A DNA stretch of 64,000 nt from Lenzites betulinus (Eukaryota > Basidiomycota > Agaricomycetes > Polyporales > Polyporaceae): positions 124,001-188,000 of the forward strand of contig JABYQU010000047.1 in NCBI GenBank assembly GCA_022264855.1. Direction: 5' to 3'. Shown one piece after another: positions 38,301 through 50,449 of this stretch; the first letter of the stretch is position 1; every line of letters starts with the position of its first letter. Below the pieces are notes generated by a model, which was given only the letters and a program-made list of their open reading frames with translations, had not been told where the DNA came from and ran no database searches. A program made the translations under genes and the position numbers.

Positions 38301-39349
38301 GAAGCTCAAGAAGGGGTGCGCGCGTCCTCGGGCATCTCTGCTGCGCACAATGTACCGCAGACAGACAGACGAAATATCGCGGTGTACTATCGCTTACAGA
38401 ACGGCGAAATTGGGACGGCGAATGCGTACCTCTGATGCCAATGCGAATATAACAGGGTTTGGGGAGGGTGGGTGGTCCGAAGGTGTCGCCGGACGACGGC
38501 GGTGGGTGCGCTTCTCCGCCTTCGACAATCGGCGGAGCGCCGTACACGCCGGGCTCGACGGCGCTGCACAAGTTTCGCATCTGGGACGCACCTTGACGTC
38601 GATTAGAGCGGGCCGTCGTTTGCGGGGTATGACGGCAAACGACATGTATACATACCAGCGTCGCTATCGCCGCGGCTTCGGTTGTATGCGCATGCAAATG
38701 GTGTTGAAAGGTCCGAAAGTGGTTTCATGTGGTACGTACCCTCTCGCGCATACCGCAGTGCCGAGCTGCACCAACCTTGCGCGCAACGTATAAGACGTAC
38801 CTGGAGGGGCTCAGGCTCGCGGTGGCCCGTGGAGCGGAGACCGCGAATCATCGGTGGGCAGAGTGCGAGCAGCGTGCAGCAACAGGGTAGACACGCGTAC
38901 GTAGAAATAGGTCATGTTTCCACGCCGAGCGCGAGAGCGAGCTTCAAGAACAAACCACGCGCGTGAGCTGAGAGCAGGAGAGGGGACGTGAGGCGCTGCG
39001 ACACGAGCACGGCACAGCGAGCGCCCACAGCCGCCGCGTGGCGAGAAGCCAGAGACTAGTCATCTTGGAGCCTGTGCAGTGGGAGGGAGCAGCTACAGCG
39101 TACAGCTCTTGGCCGAGGAGAGGAGGAGAGCAAGAGAGAGAGCAGGCAGCAGCGACGGCCAGACTCGCGCATGACGTCACACGTTCCAGCGCCTACGCGA
39201 CTCGCCACGCCGGCGCTCCTCCGCTCCTGCCACAACAAGCTTCAAGCTCTACCGGAACTACTCTGCCGTACCGCGACCGCGGTATGTCACGCTCTTCTGT
39301 GGGTATGTGCGGGGCTTTCCCCCGCCGCATCCTTGGAATTAATCTCCTT
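35318..39349. repeat. HET upstream flank block C
   Basis: 35415-35550 matches the HET2 upstream region. 36690-36780 matches block D near 44390-44480. 37080-37650 matches 44830-45350 closely (for example around GTGTCCCCAGAGGCCC). 37690-38160 matches block A. 38930-39240 matches blocks A and E (CATGACGTCAC, then CAGCGCCTACGCGACTCGC). A run of three GCGCCAGCGCA-like units lies at 35932-35955. No intact gene is recognised. Confidence 0.6.
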
Positions 39350-39821
39350 AGGGGTGCTCAATTCTGGCCGACCGTTTGCCAGGACACTTTTTGAAAATGT
39401 TGATGGCAGTAATGGCGCGAAGCGAGGACAAGCGAGAATAGCCGAAAACTCTTGCGCACGAGCTAACCCTACCGTAACCCTAACGAGAACGTGTCGCAAA
39501 GCCCTCCACCAGTTCGTGCTTTAGTGGGTTGAGACGTCAACTATGCTGAGAAACTCGATTGAAGGATTCTACTTATTATTACAACGCACCCTCCTTTTTC
39601 TCGTCATCTACACATCCGCCCATGGCCCAATGATGGGCGAAGACCGCGAGCCCTCCTGAATGGAGTTCGAATAAGTACCCGATGCGGAACGTTCACAACT
39701 GTCCTGGCCTAACAATTCAACGTTTCGCACCTCCTCGCTTATCCGCGCATCAGTGCATCAACGCCAAGGGACACCTTCAGAAAGTGTCCTGGCAAACGGC
39801 CGGCCAGAATTGAGCACCCCT
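39350..39821. mobile_element. MITE with ~45-bp terminal inverted repeats, CTT target duplication
   Basis: The termini AGGGGTGCTCAATTCTGGCC (left) and its complement (right) extend to about 45 bp with two or three mismatches, through GTTTGCCAGGACACTTT. The trinucleotide CTT lies directly outside both ends (39347-39349 and 39822-39824), as expected of a target-site duplication. The 472-bp element has no coding capacity. Its interior at 39463-39485 holds two CCCTAA-like units (TAACCCTACCGTAACCCTAA). Confidence 0.85.
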
Positions 39822-39824
39822 CTT

Positions 39825-40696
39825 GTGCCTTGAACATGCAGCCTTCTACGACAGACTACCACGTCGTGCATGGACGCTCACCACAAATATATAGCTATCA
39901 AAAAGTACCCTGCCGCCCCCCGCACACCCTGTGAGCCCCACCTCTTTGTTTCAAGCATCACCCGCTCAAGGCCGTCGTCCCGCGGGCAAGTATCACAGGT
40001 TGGAGGTGCTCATGATATACCCATTTTCTCTCAGCAGAAGTGGCCCCCTCCCCCGACAACCTGCCTCCGTTAATGCGTCTAGACGGAAATACTCTTGTAC
40101 GTATGGTGAGCACGCGCCGATGTGCTATCGAACACGATTGAATTAAATGCAACTGTATTCGTGTCCTGGACACTCGCGGGCGTGCATCTACATCCCACGC
40201 GGTCCCCTCGTCTTGCCGCTGTGCGCCGTGATAGGTGCGCTACTACTGTACATCTTTAAGGCAGAAAATCGCAATCTAGTCACCCAGGGGCGCGCGCCCG
40301 CCAGCAGCCTGACGCTTGTGACGCGACACTAACTTCGATACATACAATGGCGGCGACGCTGTCTCCTGCAGCACGTCCTCCACACCGCATGGCGCGCGCA
40401 TGGAGCGCAGTACTCCGAAAAAATAGCCGTGCCCGTAAGAGTGATGCCTGCCGAGTCGCGCGAAATGGTGGCTGCACACGTACACCACTCATGCAGTATC
40501 AGTATGTAATAGAGAACCTGGTCAGTACGTTTCTAGAAGTGATACATCTGTTTGCGAGCCTGCCGACGAACCCCTGTGGACGATATCTGTGACGCGATCA
40601 GCCTCTCCACGAAGACATGAGTGTTGAGATGACAGCATGCAAGCGTACCTCGGGAGTGATTCTAGTGATTCCAGGCCAACCGACGGAGGTCCCGCG
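39825..40696. repeat. HET4 3' flank block
   Basis: 40130-40250 matches 24200-24300. 40340-40690 matches the 3' flanks of HET2 and HET3, with a 9-bp tandem duplication (GTGATTCTA) near 40655-40670 that is absent from the other two. No gene is recognised in 39825-40100. Confidence 0.6.
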
Positions 40697-43441
40697 CTAT
40701 TCCATACTTTGATCTGCCGCAAGACAGGTCAGATGTGTGCGGGATAGTATGCCTGGACATCTTACTACTCACCTCCGAGGTGGTGGCTCAGCTCGGCCGC
40801 CGGCGGTTGGACGGGTGGATGTGCGTCATGTTCGTGCCAAGGGCCCTATTGGATCGCGCGGCGCGAAGGCCGGAGTTCAGTCATGTTCGGGTGCATGCCA
40901 AAGAGAGGCAAAATATACAGAGGCTCACCCGTAAAGAGTGCCGGAGAACGTCCGAGTCGGACGCGGTGGTATGAGAGCTTCCTTGTGCGGCGAGTGGGGT
41001 AGAGGCGGACATGTGTGAAGGGTGGGATCCAGTTGGAACTAAGTTGTTCGTCGTGCTTGACCCCGGGGGTCCTGAGCATACCGCCGTCTCCTCAGGCTCG
41101 GCCATTGCGATAGGAGGCAAAGCGGGTTCCAGGAAGTTCTGTTCAGCGCACACGAGTTGAATGTCATCGGATTATGTGAAATGCTGAATCGCAGACTCAC
41201 CTGTGTGGCATCGCGACGCGCCGGCGCCGGCGGCCCATCGAGAAGATCGCTGGTAGGAGAGGCATTTGCATTGGGAACGATGTGTGCCGTGGAAAGTTCC
41301 GAGTCTGAATCGTCTGCCTGCTCTGACGGGGAACGGTCGTTAGGTGTAGCAGCGGGGACAGATTCGGTGGACGGCGAGTTGCTGACGAAAGGTTCGGAGA
41401 GCTCAACAGATAATGAGTGGTGATCATAGTCTTTCGTGTATGCGCTTTCTTGAGGGTCCTCTAGCTTGAGCCGTAGCAGCCGAACGTAGTCCATCGAGGC
41501 ATCATCGGCACCGGTACGGGAAACGGTGGAATCGGGTATTAGGAATTCGGCCTCGGCGAGCGTGCGCGAGGATAGCTGCCAGTGGATGTCGAAGGAACGG
41601 CGTTGGCGGTGTGGATTGCCAGCCGTTGACGGTACATCACATGAGTCGTCGTGCAAGGGGGGGCCAGATGACACACCAACGGGCGTTGGCGATGCAGGTT
41701 GTGGCGACTCGATGGCAGAGGGTCTGTGAAGGCGATCAACAGCGAAATGGCCGCAGGTAGATCCGTAACGGGGATGCTGCTGAAGGAGTACAAGTTCAAT
41801 CCGAATGAGGGGTACATGCGCGTGCTGGTCGTTGGAAGGGCGCTCATCTGTCGCGCCATTCATGATTAGGGTCGTGGTCCAAGTTATGTCGCGCGAAAGG
41901 GGATGCTGTCGTAATTCAATTTGAGTGAGCGTGGCCCCGACCGAGGCAAGTTCCTCCTCGCAGTTGGGCGCAAGCACGATCTTGGGCGCATTCCCACCCT
42001 CTTGCCACACCCTGAGCGGATGATGACGCCAGGGTTTCGAGAAGCCGGGCCTGCTCCCCTTTGGCGTGACAGGCTTTTGCCAGTGACGTAGGAGAGACAC
42101 CTCGACGCGCGTCGGCGCCACATCGAGATCCTGCAACACGGCCGCGGACAGGCGCACAACGCGGGGAGACGTATGCCCCCACTTGCCACAGCTTGCATGG
42201 ACGCCGATCGCGACGTTCTCCGCCGTGCCCACGTCTTCTTCAGGGCAGCGGAGGGGCAGCGCGATCAGGTCACCGTGGCGGTCGGTGCAGCGCAGGAGAG
42301 CGAGGCGCCGAAGGGGAGAACCAGCCATCGCTTCCCTGCAGTCGGGACAATGAGCAGCGTATCCATCAACCAATATCTTAGCCGTTTCGGGGGGCAGAGG
42401 GATAGTTGCGAGTTCGATCCGGGCGCCTTGAGGGGTGAAGACGCAGTGTAGTGCAGGCGGTGGACGGCCCATGCGCACCGTGAACTCGGAAGGGATGATG
42501 GGGGAGATATCTCCAATACCCCCAAACACGTCCGGGGAAGGTGCAAGTAGCCCGTAGTCTTTATACCACCAACCACCAACAGAGTTATCAGCAACTGCAT
42601 CTAGAGCTGACAGAGTGCGGCTCCGGCCCCATGCAAAGATGCTCTGGTCGGGGATGTGCTTGATGATCTCCTCCTGCAACCGGAGGAACGCGTTCGTCCC
42701 CTCGCCGTAGATCGGCGACATGTGCACCCCGAAGATCCCGAGCAGCGAGTACGCCCGGTCCTCCACCCGCGTCGTCTCCCGCTCCGCCGCCCAGGACATC
42801 CTCTTCGCGACACTGGCAGATTCCACGGGCTTCATCCCCAACAGAATCACAGCGTCCACCCCCGTGATCTTCTCCAGCGTCGATGCCAGGCCGGTCTTCG
42901 TTCCCAGGAAGGTCCAGTCGCATGTGAGAAAGACGACGCACGGGGGTGCCACGAGCTCCTGCAGTGTCCAGCCGCGCTTGTGCCATCTGCTCGCCCAGAA
43001 TTTGGAGTCCTCTTGCCGTGGATCTGTGCCGTCAGGAACGTCGGCGAGGTAGACATAGCACACGTCCGCGTCGCGATACAGTGCGTACATTGAGTTGATC
43101 GCCTCCGAGAGCTCCGCGCTGCTGCGCTTGTCGATGCAGCACGAGTCGATCCAGATCAGACGGAACCCAGCCTTGCGTGCGACTTCGCAGGCCCGCTTGA
43201 TCTTGTCTGAGAGGTTCGAATGGGAGAAGAATTCTTCATTCACCGGCGGGATGGTTTTGGCGTCCCAGGGATCGTCAGTCGCTATGGGGCATTCGGTCTG
43301 CAGTCTCACGACATTGTCGTATGTCTGCTCGCCGCCTTCTTCTGCGGAGCGCCAGGTGTGGGACAGGATCGCGTAGGGTGTTGCGCCAATCTCAGCGATC
43401 CATATGAACTCGCCAGTATAAGTGTTCAAAAAGCGGGGCAT
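40697..43441 (-). CDS. HET domain protein, array copy 4 (HET4), intact mosaic
   Basis: Exons are 43441-41201 (747 codons), 41138-40929, 40845-40773 and 40713-40697, in phase throughout, about 846 residues. HET motifs are YAILSHTWRS, WIDSCCIDKRSS, YVYLADVPDGTDP and KRGWTLQELVAP, then RVEDRAYSLLGIFGV. Similarity is patchy. The 5' flank and residues around TECPIATDDPW are most like HET1. The middle (SRTLSALDAVADNSVGGW through ILVDGYAAHCPDCREAM) is nearly identical to HET3 in DNA as well as protein. A stretch around QQHPRYGSTCG is closest to HET2, and the following LHRPSAIESPQPASPTP is HET3-like. The first-intron acceptor and exon 2 start (NFLEPALPPIA) are its own. Function is as for HET1, by family. 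Confidence 0.93.
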
Positions 43442-45825
43442 TCTGGCAGGTTCACATACAGACACTCAGCGTGCATAATGAGAGGTGAGTAAATGCATAT
43501 ATACCCACACGACCGGCTATGCTATCTCGTCTCTCAGGGGGGTAAATCTCCCGATTGTTCGCAGAATACGAGGTGGCTTGGAGACAGAGTGATATAGGTG
43601 CAAAGACGGTTTGTCTTTTGCCAGCGATGGGCTTCGTCGTTCCGGATTTCGAGTGAGCGAGAACGTAGAAGATAGCGAGAGGGAGTAATGAGGCCTTGAG
43701 GTAGAGTGAGTGGACGGAAAGCGGCACACGGTCGAGCGCGCGATGCACAAACCGGTACTTGAGAACACCGTGCACAGTACCTCGCCGAGGGCACGGGGCG
43801 CGGATCGTCTCTGTCCATGTATAGCGTCCTGCAGTGAACCGCGCCGTACGTCGGCGACAGCTCCGAACCTGGGCCGCGCGGAGCATGCGAGGCGTTAGGT
43901 TTTATAACACGTCCTCGAAGCTGCGTACGCACGTACCAGATAGCGCCCGAGTGACTTCGCATCCACCACGCTGTACTAGTTGTCATAGGGCTCGTCGGTT
44001 TTTCGCACCCTGATTGGTGCGGCGCGCTGGCCATGAGATACTGTAAAAGTATCCGTGAGCCAATTCACCAATCGGACCCTTGTAAGGTTACATTGTGCCC
44101 TTTTCAAGGTTTATTTGTGGCTCGTTCGCTTGAGGTGTTGACCTGTCACGAGCGCATCGCAGCCTGCGGTCGACTCCAGGATCTCTACACCGGCCCGAGT
44201 GTCGATGGAATGTTCCGAACAACAAACTCACACAGCAAGCCCAGCGTTACCAGGCGAGCAGTCATATCAGGAGCTGGATGAATGATCTGCGGAAACATAG
44301 CTGCGGAAACGCCCAGAGGGTAGGGCGCTGAGTGGCCGTAGCGTGCATACTCATGTCAGAGACTCAGAGGCCCAAACGATCACGATGGGCTGTTTGTACG
44401 TGTTAGGATTGGAAGCCATTGGCCTCCCGATTCGGATCTGATCTCTGCCGCCGGTGGCTTTGACCGACATACCGCTTGGCGGTCGCACTCTCACACCCCT
44501 ACTGAGATCTTTCATCCGTTGCCAGCCCGTCTGTAATCCCTCAAAGTGTTCCATATTTGCTGTACATATATGTACGGTCGAGCTCAGCGTCCATGCACGC
44601 GATACGTACAAGACTGCTGCCTGACATCTGGATCGAGCCAACGGAGGCAGATCTCTTTCCATGTGCTACGACGCATATCGTGCGGTCCGGGACTCTGTCT
44701 AGCACAGGAGACCTTGAAAGCAAGTGTATGGTCCCTAGTCGCAGATTGTTAATCTGTTCGGGTGATCGTCAAAGGGTAAACGCCGTCTGTCGTACTTAGC
44801 ACGCATCCCGGAGGACAGTGGGAAATGCAGACGTTCCTCGGGGACGCTGGAGAAGCTTGCGAGGGCGTATGCGGGGACGGGTGTCGTCGGGAAACTGCGA
44901 CGTCGGGGCGTGGGGCAGTTTCGAACCACTGGGTGGACGTACCTCGATTGCCAGGACATGTCGGTCGTCAATTCAAGCACGAGGGGGTGTCGTCGGCAGC
45001 AGGGGTTCCAGCGCAACCGACGGGCACAATGCCACCGCGGTCCGCCTACCTCGGAGACTGCTCCAAGTCGTACAGAACACCGGCGCCGCTTGAGGGCGAC
45101 AGGCTGGAGATGTATCTTGTACTGCGATCATGATCCCGCGGGCCCGTTGGTATGTTCCAATGACTCGCACAGGATCGCCACGCCGCGCTGCTCACCATGA
45201 GCATATGCCCAGCACGACGCGGACCTTGGTCGTGCGTGTCCCCAGAGGCCCACCGCCATGGAGCGCGAACGCGCGCATGTCAGTGCCGCCCGCGATTGAG
45301 ACCGAAGAGTTACGATACCGCAGGCGTAGCAAATCTGCTAGCGAGTTCCGTTGTGGGCGTACGCGGGAATGGCCAGAGCGAGTATAGTCCGAGCTGTTGT
45401 GTTTGCTCTCGCTATGCTGCGTGGGATGGACAGCGAAATAGCCCGCTCGCTTGGATATAAGTGTTTTATCGGTATGCCCCGTTCTCACACGAGCTGATGT
45501 CTTCTACCTGGACTCCTCTGATACGGACAGTACATTTACAAATTTCAGCAAAGCATTGCTGTCCTCAACGTCGATAACTCCTCCGGTCGAGTGCAGATAT
45601 CCAATTCTAAAGCGCCTACCGCGCGGGAGTAACAACGCCCGAGCACGTGGAAGAAGGTCTGTGGGTTGACAGAATCATAAACCGACGTGACAGATGCAAC
45701 AAGGCAGAGGCTTAGCGACGCGGTCTATGCACTGTCGACCGTCTTATCCTCCCCATCCGTTCAGCTTGACACTGGTCGTTCGTACCCCGCGACCCTAACG
45801 TCGACGTCTCCCTTTCAAGATCTTA
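43442..45825. repeat. HET upstream flank block D
   Basis: 43500-43590 matches the HET1 upstream region. 43680-43940 resembles 16800-17090. 44390-44480 and 44830-45350 match block C. The last 400 bp (45430-45825) are unique and should hold the promoter of DUF6535 copy 2. No gene is recognised. Confidence 0.55.
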
Positions 45826-48800
45826 ATGGTTAATCGTTCTGAAGACGTCCCACGACTCCCTGTCAACGAGTCGACCCATACGCACACCTCGGATGACCCT
45901 GGGTTGTCCGCAAAAGACCCGCCCGATGTGATACGAGAGCACGACCGGCCTGTAGGTGCTTCATTATTTATGCCCTCAACCGTTGTCTGACTACTCCGCC
46001 ATAGACAGGAAACTCAGGCACTAAAGCAAAACTGGAAGGGCGCCCTGACATTCCGCCACAAGTCACCGTCAATGTGCGTTGTCCGCATTACATTTCATTC
46101 AGACTCTAAAGACAACATAGGATGTATATCGCAGGAAAGCGGATGTGTTCACGCAGGAAAAGAAGGAAGAAGCATGGTCCAGCGCAGCAACGATGGTGGA
46201 AACATACAGTGACGCCATGGTCAAACGATGGAAGGAGGAAATAGACACCTACCTCGTGTTTGTACGTACACCTGCTAGCTCGCTGTAGACATACTGAGGA
46301 ATACGCTTACAGGCAGGTCTTTTCTCGGCTGTCCTCACTACATTCAACGTACAGACGTACCCACTCCTCCGACCTGCAGCGCCAGATCCATCTATCGCCA
46401 TGTTACAACAGATATCCTCGCAGCTTGCGAGCTTTTCTATCAGTAATTCTTTCGTCAACTCCACTCGGCTGGCTAGCACCGGTCGACCAAACATAATCGA
46501 CCCGCCCCCCGCCCCGCGTTGGGCCGTCTGGCTTAATGCGCTGTGGCTCTCGAGCCTCGTCCTCAGTTTAAGCTCGGCCTCCATCGGAATCATGGCAAAG
46601 CAGTGGCTAAATGAGTACCAAAGCGGCGTTTCCGGGACGTCTCGTCCGCATCAGGAAAAACCCCCCGCACTAATTAGGTGTAATTAGTGATAATTCCCCT
46701 AATTAGGGGGATTATATGGATAGTTCTAATTCAGAAGGTCCCCATATAATTAGCTGGCTGTAGGGCGGCATTAGTCCGTGATTAGCACTATTATATGCTA
46801 TGCTCATCGGTGATACTGCATTTATGGTCTGCCTTTGAATCACACAAGAGAGCTGAAGGACACAAAGATATATTCAACAACTACAAATATACATAGTGTA
46901 CAACACAGCAGTCGGAAAATGGAACTGGGAGCGGGAAAGCTACAGAATGTATGGACATGGTCATACCAGGAGGAAGACATAAGCAAAGTCTAGCAGACCC
47001 AGTGCAGTACATAATAAAAGCACACTAGACAGACATAGTCGTCTGATAGAGATCCAGAGTGACACAGTAGGCTAAGACGGAAACCAGCGGTGCAAGAACA
47101 AGGCTAGTCCAGGGCACCAGAGACGAGACGGTCGCACAAGGTCTAGTTCATGACTCAGTTTCGCTGACGAGCTGTGATCGTTCCTCACAAGAGCCATACA
47201 GAAGCCAGCACAAGCAGAGCTTACATTGGAGCTGTTTGACTCGAAGGCTAGGTTGCAGGATGTAGCCCAAGCGAAGACGAAGCAAGAACGTGAGCACGCA
47301 GGTACAAGTTATGTCGAAGCTTCTAGGCTTTCACAAGGCGTCAAGATTACAAACTAGAACGAGTGCACACAGTTGAACACAGACGCGAGCGTGCAAGACG
47401 GGTGCATAGACGTGGTGGTGGGAGGATGAGGGACGCTCGACGACGCCAGCTCACTCGTATTACGACTCGCATGGTGTAAGCGCCCATATTTAGGGCAGGC
47501 TGTTCTGAACTTGGCCTTTCGACTCCGAGATGCTTGCACGTTCCTAGTAGTACTATCAGCAGAACTTGTCCGTGCGCATTTCCGCTTGATCCATGGGCGT
47601 GCCGCTTAGGCGTCGTCGTAGACCTTACATGGACTCGGAGCAACAAGACTGGACACGCTCTGCCTTACTCTGCCTAGGCCTCCGGTGCTCCGAGTCCAAA
47701 AACGGGCCGCGGAGCACAGGAAAAGCTGCTTCAATTTGCGGTCCGGGTGGCCTCGCACGCAAGGTAACATGAGTGTAGAAGCAGGTCGTTCTACCGCTCG
47801 GTCCGCCGGCGGATGGATGTGGAGTGAACTAACTTCCCCGCCTGATCAATCCGGCGGGGATACATTTTTCTGGTAGGAATGCTCAGGTGTAGCACGATAG
47901 CACATATAGACACACATCTGTGGTCTTATGAGTGTCGTTCCATGCCGTTTACTTGACCACACACGCTGATTATATGGATTATCCCGGTGAGTGTGCCATT
48001 ACATACGGTTATGTCGAGATATGTCTAATTTATACCTAATTAGCGCGGGGGGATTTTCCTGATGCGGTGGCACGGGTGCGCCTGCATCGCCTGAACAATC
48101 TCCGAGCATGGCATGTTGAAGACATCATCAACACGATCCCCGTTCTGCTCCAGCTCGCGCTCGCCATGTTCCTCGCTGGACTTCTCATTCTCCTCTGGAA
48201 CTACAATGATACCGTCGCGGCCGTCGCGTCGGCCCTTGTCTGTGTTCTCAGTGCGTTCACCATGGCCACTACCGTTCTCCCTCTCTTCCACCACAGCTGT
48301 TCTTATCTCGCCCCTCATACTCGCACTCTCCACTCTCTGTGGAAATCAATAGCAAAGAAGACAAAGGCAGCAACCAGGTACTTAAGGGATATAGCGCAAA
48401 GCCCAAGGAACGTTCAAGTGACCACGCTTCCAGGGAGCAAGGCGGACGGTGAACAGACATGGCAGGGGCGAGAGCAGTCGGCTATCGAGCAGAAACAGGT
48501 CAACTGGGATACACAAACCCTCGTCGAGGCATACAAAATCACACTGCATCCCGACTCTCTCTCCGCGGCGACCGTGTGTCTCATGGACCTCGACGCTCGC
48601 GAAGTCATCGACTACTTCCAACAGCTTCACACATCCGCCCGAGAGCACCTCGGCGTTGTGGCTGACTCCAAGTACGGCCTCTGCGGGGACGGACGTCAGC
48701 AGCAGCTTCTGTGGCTCCTCGTAATCCTGTGTGTACTCCAGGGTGACTTCTCTCTGACCTGCGACGAAGCGGCTTCCCTGGACGTCTACTTCCAATCCGG

Positions 48801-49755
48801 ACATTGGCCGACGAGTATGCAGGCCGCCGACGCAGAATGGGCGGTGTCTACTCTCGATGCGCTGACAGACCATCTCGCACGCGCAGGAAACCGGACGATG
48901 AAGCTCATTAACCAAGAGATACTTTGTGCGGAGAGGCAATACTTGATTCACAAGTTTGCGGGTCGCGAGATCCCCCTGGCAAGTATCATATTCATAGGTA
49001 AGACAGGGTTTCCTCACGAGCATTTTGCGCATACTTATTCTCGGGAATGGAAAGACGTTACCCGGGAATATCGCGAGGTCCGTCTCAGGGAGATGTTCCT
49101 CTCAGAGGCGTCTCTTGACGAAGCAAAGACCGCTCATACCGGATACCTCTCGAGTGTAGACCACTTCCTGGAGTGCGCTGATCGTGCCCTGGCGCCATCC
49201 CATTCCATCAACGGCCTGGAGATCGTTCGCACCTATGTAAGGGACGTTGTCGCTGAGCTGACTCGCACTCTCCTCCGCATATTCGCTGAAGACGGCGTGC
49301 AATCAACGATCACAGCTGAGACTCTTTGGGACGTCATTCACAGACTCGCCAATATAGTCTCCGACTCTATGCTGCAATGTATACCTGACGACCTTCGCTC
49401 GGATGTCTTGCGTATGGCCAACATACTCGCTGAGCCCCGTGACTACGGCAACTTCTGGGGGAGCGATATTCCAGGCTTCGCCCGCAAGCTTGTCTCCAGG
49501 ATCATTGACATCAAAGGCAAGCCTGACCACGAGTATGTGCCTAATCTACTGCCGCTGCGCAAATTCTCGCCGCTCACTGGTCTGATGCTCTCTAGTCTAA
49601 CTAAACGTTCACCAGCATGCGCCACGGTAGAAACTTCCAACGCTGCGCAAATCTCCTCGAAGGCAGCTGCCGCCTGTGCTTCCAGCGCTGCATCTGGCCG
49701 CGGCGAAGATTCACGAGAGCAAAAAGCTTCTCCGCTCACCGAGGCCCCCTCCTAG
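45826..49755 (+). pseudogene. DUF6535 membrane protein gene (copy 2), disrupted by an insertion
   Basis: Exons parallel copy 1: 45826-45951 (42 codons, as in copy 1), 46005-46073, 46121-46261 (47 codons, as in copy 1), 46313-46648 then 48067-48997, 49055-49532 and 49596-49755. DUF6535 features are SDAMVKRWKEEIDTYLVF, AGLFSAVLTTFNVQTYPLL, GIMAKQWLNEYQSG, then INTIPVLLQLALAMFLAGL and a fourth helix ending TVLPLF. A 1416-bp element interrupts the fourth coding exon after SGVSGTSRP and brings a stop at 46685-46687. Apart from that the frame is fully preserved on both sides, so the insertion appears recent. The left part could yield a truncated two-helix protein. Confidence 0.88.
46649..48064. mobile_element. 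1416-bp terminal-inverted-repeat element inside DUF6535 copy 2
   Basis: It begins CATCAGGAAAAACCCCCCGC and ends with the reverse complement carrying two changes. The inverted repeats run about 30 bp to CTAATTAGG. The dinucleotide CG is present on both sides (46647-46648 and 48065-48066), while copy 1 of the gene has an uninterrupted CCG-G junction here, so a 2-bp duplication is the simplest reading. Subterminal TAATTAG motifs are frequent in the left 150 bp, and ATTATATGGAT occurs near both ends (46710-46720 and 47971-47981). No open frame looks like a transposase, so it is a non-autonomous element of undetermined superfamily. Confidence 0.85.
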
Positions 49756-50449
49756 GCGACTAGGGCAAAACTACACTCGCATCTGTATGTTCCCTCAAAG
49801 GTGTAGTAGGTGGCAGTCCCAGTGACATTTCGCTCTACAGATCTTGCAGCAGATCGTGCGGTAGCTTCGCACCATCATTAATCTATTGTGTGAGTCTTCG
49901 TATGTACGATACTGGCCCCACCACCCGTTCATGCTGCGGTTCTGTGCTGTCTCTCACTCCGCCCCCTCTGCCCAACCACTTGATACATACGCTCGATCGT
50001 CCTCTGTACCGTTTACCCCGAGCAAGTCTATCAGGTTTCACTGAGGCCACATCGCGCATGCCATGCTACCCCGCAGTTGTAGTACTACGTTGTTGTGTTA
50101 CTCCGTTGCCCATCGAGTATACGCAAGGGTGCAAGACGTTGCCACTTATCTCTATGCTTCTTCCTCTCCCAATCGCCGCTAACCTCTCCGTCCATCCCTT
50201 CTCTCGCTGTACAGCGGGTCTCTTCCTACTCGATCATCACTTGCACGGTCGGTCTGCACCTTAATGTACTTCCATTGACTGTCCCTCACTCAGGTTCGAA
50301 TTCCGTCGCTCTGTTGTGTACTATGTCTTGAATGGCTCGTTAACTACCTGGTATACACCCTCGGGATGCTACTTCCACGAAATCCACTAAGATATGTTTC
50401 TGACATGGTATAGCCATACATAAGATGCATCGCTCTATGATTCACCGAG
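49756..50449. other. Downstream region of DUF6535 copy 2
   Basis: Pyrimidine-rich sequence with an open frame of 124 codons (49890-50264, plus) without a recognisable domain. It is probably 3' untranslated and intergenic DNA. Confidence 0.4.

Noticed and set aside
40600..40700. Further conserved coding exon downstream of the HET tails
   Set aside because: The segment reading IKVWNSAGP is conserved in three copies, but when spliced in phase from the preceding exon it stops after DQSME. The 9-bp difference in copy 4 then lies in the 3' untranslated part.
46649..48064. Insertion acting as an intron in DUF6535 copy 2
   Set aside because: Using the GT and AG nearest the ends (AG|GTGTAA and ATTAG|CGC) leaves a stop codon in the joined frame, so simple splicing does not rescue the gene.
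50285..50300. tRNA T-loop-like sequence GGTTCGAATTCC
   Set aside because: No matching acceptor, D or anticodon stems could be built around it. The similar GTTCGAATCCC at 29440 fails for the same reason.
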